Notes under the pieces: generated by a model | What the model saw: only the letters and a program-made list of their open reading frames with translations | Database searches by the model: none | What the model was told of the DNA's origin: nothing | Shown here: in pieces, positions 15,886 through 22,818 of the stretch | Layout of the letters: the number at the start of each line of letters is the position of its first letter | How positions within the stretch are numbered: the first letter of the stretch is position 1 | DNA from: CBIHON01 sp966211965 | GTDB taxonomy: Bacteria; Pseudomonadota; Gammaproteobacteria; Burkholderiales; Burkholderiaceae_D | Direction: 5' to 3' | DNA length: 64,000 nucleotides | Assembly: GCA_966211965.1 (NCBI GenBank) | Contig: CBIHON010000020.1 | Coordinates: 1 to 64,000, forward strand | Program-made: the position numbers and the translations under genes

Positions 15886-16671
15886 ATGAGCTCCTCTCAC
15901 TATGCCGTCCCTTCGTTTTCATTGCGATTTGTGCCAATCTGGCGGCGCAATTTCTTGGTATGGAAAAAGCTCGCAGTGGTAAGCGTGCTGGGCAATATTG
16001 CAGACCCATTGATCACGCTGCTTGCTTTCGGCTATGGCCTTGGCAGCTTGGTGCAAAATATCAATGGCATACCTTATATTCAATATTTAGCCTCGGGCTC
16101 GATTTGCATGTCGATCATGATGGCATCCTCGTTCGAGGCGTTGTATTCGGCGTTTTCCAGAATGCATGCGCAAAAAACCTGGGATGCATTGTTGAATGCC
16201 CCGCTCGATCTGGACGATGTCGTGTTGGCAGAGATGTTGTGGGCGGCCACCAAGTCCATGTTCTCCGGCTTGGCGATCCTGGGGGTGATGCTTGTACTTG
16301 GAATCGGCCGGCATCCGCATACCTTGCTGGCGCTGCCCATATTGTTCCTGATCGGTATGACCTTTGCCTCGCTTGGCCTGGTGGTCAATGCACTGGCGCA
16401 TGGGTACGATTTTTTTACCTACTATTTCACGCTGCTGTTGACGCCGATGATGTTCCTGTCGGGAGTATATTATCCGGTCGCGCAATTGCCGCCGTGGCTG
16501 CAGCTGGTTTCCCACGCGCTGCCTTTAAGCGCAGCGGTGAATGTTGTCCGCCCTTTGATTCTCGGCGGATGGCCTAGCAGCCCGGTTGCTGATATTGCCG
16601 TGTTGCTTGCCTATTGTATTTGCGGATTTTATATCGCGACAGTGCTCACTCGCCGGCGCTTATTGAAATGA
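15886..16671 (+). CDS. nodJ: ABC-2 type exporter permease of the NodJ family
   Basis: A 261-residue integral membrane protein with about six hydrophobic spans and the ABC-2 permease layout. It includes the segment MFLSGVYYPVAQLPPWLQ before the last spans, characteristic of NodJ-type permeases. It starts one base after the ATPase gene stop, so the two are translationally linked and form the complete exporter. Substrate unknown. Confidence 0.85.
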   Translation: MSSSHYAVPSFSLRFVPIWRRNFLVWKKLAVVSVLGNIADPLITLLAFGYGLGSLVQNINGIPYIQYLASGSICMSIMMASSFEALYSAFSRMHAQKTWDALLNAPLDLDDVVLAEMLWAATKSMFSGLAILGVMLVLGIGRHPHTLLALPILFLIGMTFASLGLVVNALAHGYDFFTYYFTLLLTPMMFLSGVYYPVAQLPPWLQLVSHALPLSAAVNVVRPLILGGWPSSPVADIAVLLAYCICGFYIATVLTRRRLLK

Positions 16672-16784
16672 TCGTATGCTGCGCTCACATACAGGCGGAT
16701 GTCGATTGCCTTGATGGTGGCAATGCGGTGTTGACTGTCAGGTGTTGCATCCAGTTCCCAATTCATTTTTGCCCTGCTTAGCTT

Positions 16785-17135
16785 ATGAATCCCGTTTCGA
16801 CTATGACACAAGCACTACTTGTGTTGACCAATCTACCTGATATGCCGACTGCGCAAGCCTTGGCACGTCATTTGGTTGATAAAAAACTCGCGGCCTGCAT
16901 CAATATTCAAACCGGCGTACAGTCGTTTTACCGATGGCAAGGCGCAATGGAAGAATCTTGTGAAACAAGCTTGCAGATCAAAACCACCGCAGCGCGATAC
17001 GCAGAATTGGAAGCTGCCATTAAGGCGGCGCATCCGTATCAAGTGCCGGAAATTGTCGCAGTGCCGATCACGGCCGGATGGACACCGTATCTCGACTGGA
17101 TCGCCCAGGAAACAAAGAAGGATGAATATGTTTAA
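16785..17135 (+). CDS. cutA: Divalent cation tolerance protein CutA
   Basis: CutA is a small trimeric protein linked in E. coli to copper tolerance and to DsbD, though its biochemical role is unsettled. The 116-residue product has the family motifs KLAACINIQTGVQSFYRWQG and HPYQVPEIVAVP. A start at 16803 (MTQALLVLTN) gives the family's usual N-terminus and cannot be excluded. The gene overlaps dsbD by 8 bases; the cutA-dsbD pair is a recurrent proteobacterial arrangement. Confidence 0.92.
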   Translation: MNPVSTMTQALLVLTNLPDMPTAQALARHLVDKKLAACINIQTGVQSFYRWQGAMEESCETSLQIKTTAARYAELEAAIKAAHPYQVPEIVAVPITAGWTPYLDWIAQETKKDEYV

Positions 17136-18969
17136 GAAGTTCGACCGGTATTACCACTTCATGCCTAAGCTGTTGATTGTAGTGATGATCTTTTTGTTGC
17201 TGCCATTTGCACATGCGGCCGACGATTACCTCGAGCCGGAGGCGGCATTCAAATTCTCCGCAAAAATGGCCGACGCCAAGACTGTAGAAGTCACCTATCT
17301 GATTGCGGATGGATATTACATGTATCGGGAACGTTTTCGCTTCAAGACAGAAGGGGCAAAACTGGGCGAGCCGATTATCCCGGCGGGCAAAATCAAGTTC
17401 GATGACACTTTCCAGAAAAATGTCGAGACCTACCGCAAGAGCGTCACGATCAAGCTGCCGGTCGAGGCCAGCGGCCCTTTCACTCTCACTGCAACCGGCC
17501 AAGGTTGCGCAGACAAGGGGCTTTGCTATGCGCCGATGGATTCTGAGGCGAAGTTATCGCCCGGCGGGGGCGGCGGCCTGATAGCCGCAGTTGCGGCCGC
17601 ACAGAACGGAGATGGCACGAATGCTGTGCCGGACAAGCCAGAGCCGCAAGTCAATATGTCCCCGGTGAATGCCGCCAAGCCGGTACTGATTGGCAGTCCG
17701 GCCGATTCAGAAATGGGAAGAATCGAGTCGTCGCTCAAGAGTGGAAAACTGATCGCGATCCTCCCTTTGTTTTTTTTGCTGGGCCTTGGTTTGTCGTTCA
17801 CGCCATGTGTCTTGCCGATGGTACCGATCCTTTCCTTCATCATTGTCGGCGAGGGGACGCAGGTCAAGCGGAAACGGGCCTTTCTGTTGTCCTCGACCTA
17901 TTCGCTTGGTATGGCTTTGGTGTACACGGCCTTGGGAGTGGCAGCCGGTTTGGTCGGAGAAGGGCTGTCAGCGACACTGCAAAATCCCTGGGTGCTGAGC
18001 GCCTTCGCTCTGCTGATGGCCGCATTGTCGTTGTCGATGTTCGGCGTCTATCAATTGCAAATGCCGGCAGCGATTCAGATGAAATTAATCAGCGTGTCCG
18101 AGAAGCAGGCAGCGGGAAAACTGCTCGGTGTATTCGTAATGGGGGCACTCTCCGCGTTGATTGTCGGCCCTTGCGTTGCGGCTCCGTTGGCTGGGGCTTT
18201 GCTTTATATCAGCCAGACGCGCGACATTGTGGTCGGCGGCAGCGCGCTGTTTGCGATGGCGGTCGGCATGAGCGTTCCTCTGCTTCTCGTAGGACTTTCT
18301 GCCGGCACCTTACTGCCGCGGGCCGGATCCTGGATGGAAGCGGTCAAGCGCTTTTTCGGCGTTCTCATGCTGGCGCTTGCACTATGGATGGTGTCACCCG
18401 TGATACCGCCTGCTGCTCAGATGCTGGGTTGGACCGCGTTGGGTACGGGTTACGGGGCTTACCTGCTGTGGTCGAAAAGCGGCCGTTGGTTTTCGAAACT
18501 GGCGGGTATGATCTTTGCGATATTCGGTGTCGTACAATTGGTTGGCCTTGTCAGCGGCGGCCGTGATGCGTTGGCGCCGCTCGCCCATCTTGGCGGCAGC
18601 GTAAGAAAAGCCGAATTTACGCGTATCAAATCCAGTGCAGAACTGGATGCCGCGTTGGCGGGGGCGGCAGGCAAAACGGTGCTGCTGGATTTCTATGCCG
18701 ATTGGTGCGTGTCGTGCAAAGAAATGGAAAAACTCACATTCTCTGATTCACGTATCCACGCGCAATTTGCCAATATGCTGCTCTTGCAAGCTGACGTGAC
18801 TGCCAACAATGATGATGACAAAGCGCTGCTGAAGCGCTTCAAATTATTTGGCCCGCCCGGCATCATTTTCTTTGATAAACGGGGCCAGGAAATCCAAGGC
18901 GGACGTGTAATCGGCTATCAAGATGTCGACAAGTTTGCGCAATCGTTGGGGTTGGCCAAGCAGTTTTGA
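17128..18969 (+). CDS. dsbD: Thiol:disulfide interchange protein DsbD
   Basis: Carries electrons from cytoplasmic thioredoxin to periplasmic thiol proteins, including the cytochrome c maturation branch. From the ATG at 17128 (site AAGGATG) the 613-residue product has a signal peptide ending ...FAHA|ADD, an alpha domain with cysteines near residues 127 and 133 (GCADKGLC), and a membrane beta domain with cysteines near 227 (FTPCVLPM) and 349 (GPCVAAP). It ends with a thioredoxin-like gamma domain with WCVSC near residue 526. All three redox pairs are intact. It overlaps the end of cutA by 8 bases. Confidence 0.96.
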   Translation: MFKKFDRYYHFMPKLLIVVMIFLLLPFAHAADDYLEPEAAFKFSAKMADAKTVEVTYLIADGYYMYRERFRFKTEGAKLGEPIIPAGKIKFDDTFQKNVETYRKSVTIKLPVEASGPFTLTATGQGCADKGLCYAPMDSEAKLSPGGGGGLIAAVAAAQNGDGTNAVPDKPEPQVNMSPVNAAKPVLIGSPADSEMGRIESSLKSGKLIAILPLFFLLGLGLSFTPCVLPMVPILSFIIVGEGTQVKRKRAFLLSSTYSLGMALVYTALGVAAGLVGEGLSATLQNPWVLSAFALLMAALSLSMFGVYQLQMPAAIQMKLISVSEKQAAGKLLGVFVMGALSALIVGPCVAAPLAGALLYISQTRDIVVGGSALFAMAVGMSVPLLLVGLSAGTLLPRAGSWMEAVKRFFGVLMLALALWMVSPVIPPAAQMLGWTALGTGYGAYLLWSKSGRWFSKLAGMIFAIFGVVQLVGLVSGGRDALAPLAHLGGSVRKAEFTRIKSSAELDAALAGAAGKTVLLDFYADWCVSCKEMEKLTFSDSRIHAQFANMLLLQADVTANNDDDKALLKRFKLFGPPGIIFFDKRGQEIQGGRVIGYQDVDKFAQSLGLAKQF

Positions 18970-19131
18970 GAAATGTTTTTTAGAGCTCTTTTATTGCATG
19001 CGAGGCTTGCGGCCCCAACATCTATCCAATCACATGTAGTTTTGCGCGCACCTTGATTCGCGCAGGCTACGGCCGCCAAGTTGCAGACCTTATTCCTGCG
19101 CAGGACCTGACATCCAGGCCCCTAATATTCG

Positions 19132-19160
19132 TTGAAGGTTTGCGTCACTAAGTCTATAGT
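19132..19160 (+). promoter_or_regulatory. Sigma-70 type promoter of the peroxiredoxin gene
   Basis: TTGAAG (19132-19137) and TATAGT (19155-19160) are 17 bp apart, matching consensus at 4 and 5 of 6 positions. The start site would be near 19167, giving a leader of about 30 nt with AAGGAGA before the ATG. The rest of the gap 18970-19131 shows no gene and no clear terminator beyond short T-rich stretches. Confidence 0.6.
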
Positions 19161-19195
19161 TTACTTTTGTGCTTTTGGCATCTAAGGAGAAAGAT

Positions 19196-19834
19196 ATGAC
19201 TTTACGCTTGGGCGATACTGCACCCGATTTCGAACAGGATTCTTCTATCGGTAAAATCAAATTTCATGAGTGGGCGGATAATTCGTGGGTGGTCTTGTTT
19301 TCCCATCCCGCCGATTTCACGCCGGTATGCACGACTGAACTCGGCCTGACTGCAAAACTGAAACAGGAGTTTGAGAAACGCAATGTGAAAGCTATTGCAT
19401 TGTCGGTCGATCCGGTCGATAAACATACGCAATGGATTCGCGACATTGAAGAGACGCAAAACACGGTGGTGGGATTTCCGATCATCGCAGATGCAGACAG
19501 AAAGGTTGCCGCGCTCTATGACATGATTCATCCGAACCAGTCGGAAACCATGACAGTGCGTTCCCTGTTTGTGATCGATCCGAAAAAGAAAGTGCGTTTG
19601 ATCATTTCTTATCCGATGAGCACTGGCCGCAATTTCGACGAAGTTCTACGTGTGATCGACGCGTTGCAGCTGACCGATAACTATACGGTTGCCACACCCG
19701 GCAACTGGCGCGATGGGGACGACGTGATCATCCCGTTGACGATCCAGGATGAAGCGGTCATCAAACAAAAATTCCCCAAAGGGTATAGTGCTCCGCGCCC
19801 TTATCTGCGCATGACGCCGCAACCGAACAAATAA
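19196..19834 (+). CDS. 1-Cys peroxiredoxin (Prx6 family)
   Basis: Reduces hydrogen and alkyl peroxides through a single peroxidatic cysteine. The 212-residue product starts MTLRLGDTAPDFEQDSS. It has the catalytic motif SHPADFTPVCTTE near residue 38-50 and no second cysteine, which places it in the 1-Cys Prx6 group; the long C-terminal arm (PGNWRDGDDVIIP) also fits. The ATG at 19196 follows AAGGAGAAAGAT. It is monocistronic, with its own promoter and terminator. Confidence 0.93.
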   Translation: MTLRLGDTAPDFEQDSSIGKIKFHEWADNSWVVLFSHPADFTPVCTTELGLTAKLKQEFEKRNVKAIALSVDPVDKHTQWIRDIEETQNTVVGFPIIADADRKVAALYDMIHPNQSETMTVRSLFVIDPKKKVRLIISYPMSTGRNFDEVLRVIDALQLTDNYTVATPGNWRDGDDVIIPLTIQDEAVIKQKFPKGYSAPRPYLRMTPQPNK

Positions 19835-19851
19835 TATGGTGCCTGGAACTC

Positions 19852-19883
19852 AAAAGCGCCCGGCTGAACTTGGGCGCTTTTTT
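19852..19883 (+). terminator. Terminator between prx6 and hemB (convergent)
   Basis: AAAAGCGCCC (19852-19861), 10-nt loop, GGGCGCTTTT (19872-19881), then TT. The flanking A and T runs make it usable from both sides, suiting the convergent prx6 and hemB genes. Confidence 0.85.
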
Positions 19884-19948
19884 ATTGTTGGATATCCGAG
19901 CCGAAGCTTGGTCAGCAAGCTCCCGGCCGATGTTTATTCTATGCCGTA

Positions 19949-20968
19949 TTAGCCGCTATGCTTTAACAGCCGGGCGATATCTCTTGCGAAATAGGTCAAT
20001 ACGCCATCAGCCCCCGCACGCTTGAATGCGAGCATGGCCTCCATCATCACCTTGTCGTGGTCCAGCCAGCCGTTCTTGGCCGCCGCTTTCAGCATTGCAT
20101 ACTCACCGCTGACTTGATACGCGAAGGTCGGCACCTTGAACTCATCCTTGACTCTCCGTACGATGTCCAGATACGGCATGCCGGGCTTCACCATCACCAT
20201 GTCGGCACCTTCAGCCAAGTCTAATGCAACCTCGCGCAAGGCTTCGTTGCTGTTGGCCGGGTCCATTTGATATGTGCATTTGTCGCTCTTGCCCAAAGTC
20301 GCAGATGAACCGACCGCTTCCCGGAAAGGTCCGTAAAACGCCGAGGCATATTTCGCCGAATACGCCATGATACGAGTATGGATATAGTGATGCGATTCCA
20401 GTGCGCGACGGATTGCGCCGATACGGCCATCCATCATGTCCGAGGGGGCAACAATATCGACGCCGGCTTCCGCATGCATGAGTGCCTGCTTGACCAGCAG
20501 TTCGCTGGTTTCATCATTCAATACGTAGCCGTCGGTATTGATCACGCCGTCTTGCCCATGACTGGTATAGGGATCGAGCGCAATGTCGGTCAGGATACCA
20601 AGTTCCGGAAAGCGCCTTTTCAATTCGCGCACCGCACGCGGCATCAAGCCTTTGGGATTGCATGCCTCGATGCCGTCTGGAGTCTTCAAGGATGGATTGA
20701 TGACCGGAAATAAAGCCATCACTGGAATGCCGAGCGCCACGCAATCTTCCGCCACTGCCAGCAGCAAATCCACCGACACGCGCTCCACCTCAGGCATGGA
20801 GGAAACTTTCTCGCGCTGGTTTTCCCCATCCAATATGAATACCGGATAGATCAGGTCGCTAGTGCACAGCATATGTTCGCGCATCATTGCACGGGAAAAA
20901 GCATCCTTGCGCATGCGGCGCATCCGGATGGCGGGGAACTGCGCAGGCTTCAGAGAATCGGTGGTCAT
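19949..20968 (-). CDS. hemB: Delta-aminolevulinic acid dehydratase (porphobilinogen synthase)
   Basis: Condenses two 5-aminolevulinate molecules to porphobilinogen in heme synthesis. The 339-residue product has the two active-site lysines in YSAKYAS and MVKPGMPY. The metal-site segment is DIALDPYTSHGQDG, with Asp/Ala in place of the cysteines of zinc enzymes, which marks the magnesium-type HemB. The gene faces prx6 and is transcribed away from engB's 3' end; a heme-related role matches the nearby cytochrome genes. Confidence 0.96.
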   Translation of the reverse strand: MTTDSLKPAQFPAIRMRRMRKDAFSRAMMREHMLCTSDLIYPVFILDGENQREKVSSMPEVERVSVDLLLAVAEDCVALGIPVMALFPVINPSLKTPDGIEACNPKGLMPRAVRELKRRFPELGILTDIALDPYTSHGQDGVINTDGYVLNDETSELLVKQALMHAEAGVDIVAPSDMMDGRIGAIRRALESHHYIHTRIMAYSAKYASAFYGPFREAVGSSATLGKSDKCTYQMDPANSNEALREVALDLAEGADMVMVKPGMPYLDIVRRVKDEFKVPTFAYQVSGEYAMLKAAAKNGWLDHDKVMMEAMLAFKRAGADGVLTYFARDIARLLKHSG

Positions 20969-21030
20969 ATTTGTCTATCCGAAAATGAATCGCAAAATCA
21001 GGCACAAATAAATGAAACTTTTTACGAGGG

Positions 21031-21153
21031 CCTGCATCTTATGTGCAGGTGATTTATTCGCCTCCCGCTTCTCCTCCCTGAGCGGGGCCGAATCGTATGA
21101 CACGATAAGGCATTGTTACCCTGGAGATATCCCCTTTCTCCAGGGTTTTTTTT
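21031..21153 (+). ncRNA. Candidate small RNA between hemB and engB
   Basis: A run of hairpins on the + strand: CCTGCA/TGCAGG (21031-21049), CCCGCT/AGCGGG (21064-21086, loop TCTCCTCCCTG), ATCGT/ACGAT (21092-21106), and a terminator CCCTGGAGA/TCTCCAGGG (21119-21145) with eight T. Both neighbouring genes are on the minus strand, so this terminator serves no annotated gene. The C-rich loop could pair with Shine-Dalgarno sequences. No convincing promoter was found and the 5' end is a guess. Confidence 0.45.
21119..21153 (+). terminator. Strong orphan intrinsic terminator (+ strand)
   Basis: A 9-bp perfect stem (21119-21127 with 21137-21145), 9-nt loop TATCCCCTT, then TTTTTTTT at 21146-21153. On the minus strand the stem is not followed by T, so it acts only on + strand transcripts. 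Confidence 0.85.
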
Positions 21154-21184
21154 CGTCTCTGTTCAGCATTCCAGCATGGTTGCG

Positions 21185-21892
21185 CTAGATCGCATCTGGC
21201 GCTTTATCTGCTTCGGCATTTTCTTCTGCTTCAGATAATCCGAGCAGATGGCGGATCTTTTCATCAGCCTCTTCCAGTCCCGTACGCTTCAATGCCGAGA
21301 ACAATTGCGCGGTGAAGGGAAAAGGTTTTCCTTCCTCATTCACATAGCTGGCCAGTACTGTGCGTGCAAGACGCAGCGCATTGACTGCTTCATTGCGGTT
21401 GAGCTTGTCGGCCTTGGTCAGAATGCAATGAATAGGTTTGCCGGTGGGCGCGAACCACTCCAGCATCTGAATATCGAGTTCTGTAAAGGGACGTCGTGCA
21501 TCGACGATCAAGACAAGCGCGGCCAATTGCGCGCGTCGCTGTACGTAATCGCCGAGCAATTCCTGCCAATGGTACTTTGCTGCGCCGGATACCTCAGCAT
21601 AGCCATAGCCGGGCAAGTCCACCAGCAGTGCGCGAATTTCATCGACCTTGGTTTCATCTTTTCGATGCTGACCGACATGCGCGCCGCCGATCGAAAAATA
21701 ATTGATGTGCTGAGTACGGCCAGGTGTTTTAGAGGCGAACGCTAGTTTTTTTTGATTGCAGAGGATATTGATCGCAGTTGATTTGCCGGCGTTGGACCGG
21801 CCGGCAAAGGCGATTTCAGGGACTTGCGTGCTTGGCAAATCACGGAGATGGTTCACCGTGGTGAAGAAACGGGCTTGCCAAAGTAGGGACAT
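21185..21892 (-). CDS. engB: Ribosome biogenesis GTPase EngB (YihA / YsxC)
   Basis: Essential GTPase in late 50S assembly. From the ATG at 21892 the product is 235 residues: MSLLWQARFFTTVNHLRDLP, then G1 GRSNAGKST, G2-region TPGRTQHINYF, G3 DLPGYGYAEV, G4 TKADKLNR and G5-like FSALKRTG. An acidic tail of about 15 residues (EAEENAEADKAPDAI) follows. An in-frame start further upstream (21997) would add a non-homologous stretch and is not supported, though no clear ribosome-binding site precedes 21892. It is the usual partner of the cytochrome c4 gene, in divergent orientation. Confidence 0.93.
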   Translation of the reverse strand: MSLLWQARFFTTVNHLRDLPSTQVPEIAFAGRSNAGKSTAINILCNQKKLAFASKTPGRTQHINYFSIGGAHVGQHRKDETKVDEIRALLVDLPGYGYAEVSGAAKYHWQELLGDYVQRRAQLAALVLIVDARRPFTELDIQMLEWFAPTGKPIHCILTKADKLNRNEAVNALRLARTVLASYVNEEGKPFPFTAQLFSALKRTGLEEADEKIRHLLGLSEAEENAEADKAPDAI

Positions 21893-21937
21893 AGGAGATG
21901 CAAAAATGCAGGAAAGGAGGCGAAAACGCCGGAAAGC

Positions 21938-21971
21938 TATTGTACAATACGAGGTTGCAGTTGCGCCGCAA
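21938..21971 (-). promoter_or_regulatory. Probable engB promoter containing a 12-bp palindrome
   Basis: On the minus strand TTGCGG (21971-21966) and TACAAT (21948-21943) are 17 bp apart. The -10 lies within TATTGTACAATA (21938-21949), a perfect 12-bp palindrome, so a TACAAT -10 is also presented to the + strand towards the cytochrome c4 gene. The + strand copy has no good -35. Confidence 0.5.
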
Positions 21972-22047
21972 ATGCGAAGCCGCACAGAAAACAACAAGAC
22001 AGCCGTCAGTAGGGCCGAATTTTAATATCAAGTCTCAGGGTGTTTGA

Positions 22048-22716
22048 ATGAATCGTGCGTTTTTTCCACTAGTGAAGTCTTTATTCCTCACACTACTCGC
22101 AGTTTCTTCTATCGCACTGGCGTCGGAAGAGAAAAAAGCCGAGGCTGTCAAGAAAGCAGACCCTGCCAAGGGGGAGGCTCTTTACAGCGCAGGCGATGCG
22201 GCCCGCAATATTCCTGCATGCGTCGCCTGCCATGGCGCAGCCGGTAATTCAACTATTGCGCAGAACCCGAAACTGGCTGCGCAGCACGAGGCCTATATTT
22301 ACAAGCAGCTCTCCAACTTCAAGACCCCGGAACGCAACAATCCGGTTATGAGCCCCATCGCAAAAGCATTGACCGATGACGAGATGAAAAACATCGCCGC
22401 TTATCTCGATGCGCAAGCGCAAAAGCCGGGCGCTGCGAAGAACAAGGATACGGTCGAGATCGGCAAAAAGATCTTCCGCGCCGGCATCGCCGAAAAGAAT
22501 GTTCCAGCTTGCGCTGCCTGTCACAGCGCGGACGGCGCCGGTATTCCAGCACAGTTTGCCCGTATCGGCGGCCAGCATCAAGAATACACGTCGGCACAAT
22601 TGACCAGCTTCCGCGCCGGCACACGCAAGAATAGTCCGCAGATGATGGCCATTGCCAAGCGCATGTCGGATGATGAAATCCAGGCCGTGTCTGACTACAT
22701 CGCCGGCCTGAAATAA
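22048..22716 (+). CDS. Diheme cytochrome c4
   Basis: Periplasmic electron carrier thought to feed cytochrome oxidases in this group. The 222-residue product has a signal peptide (core LFLTLLAVSSIALA|SEE) and two cytochrome c domains with CVACH at residues 58-62 and CAACH at 155-159. Methionine ligand candidates are in NPVMSPIAKAL and SPQMMAIAKRM. Two similar halves are typical of c4. It lies directly before the resB-ccsA maturation genes and is separated from them by a terminator. Confidence 0.94.
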   Translation: MNRAFFPLVKSLFLTLLAVSSIALASEEKKAEAVKKADPAKGEALYSAGDAARNIPACVACHGAAGNSTIAQNPKLAAQHEAYIYKQLSNFKTPERNNPVMSPIAKALTDDEMKNIAAYLDAQAQKPGAAKNKDTVEIGKKIFRAGIAEKNVPACAACHSADGAGIPAQFARIGGQHQEYTSAQLTSFRAGTRKNSPQMMAIAKRMSDDEIQAVSDYIAGLK

Positions 22717-22745
22717 AACAATAATTCGGAGCATTAGGATGAAGT

Positions 22746-22778
22746 AAGGGGGTGGCCGAGGCCGCCCCTTTTTTTATT
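22746..22778 (+). terminator. Terminator after cytochrome c4
   Basis: AGGGGGTGGCC pairs with GGCCGCCCCTT (one T-G wobble) around a short loop and is followed by seven T and further T-rich sequence. It allows c4 to be expressed more strongly than, or separately from, resB-ccsA. Confidence 0.8.
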
Positions 22779-22818
22779 TATTTCGTGAGATTGATTTTGT
22801 GGGATTGAGCCGAGATTT

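Noticed and set aside
14952..16671. A symbiosis (nodulation) island
   Set aside because: NodI/NodJ homologues are common in non-nodulating Betaproteobacteria, and no nodABC, nodD, fix or nif genes or island signs are nearby.
20969..21184. 6S RNA or SRP RNA in the hemB-engB gap
   Set aside because: No long closing stem or central bubble as in 6S RNA and no SRP tetraloop motif was seen; the series of separate hairpins plus terminator fits a regulatory RNA better.
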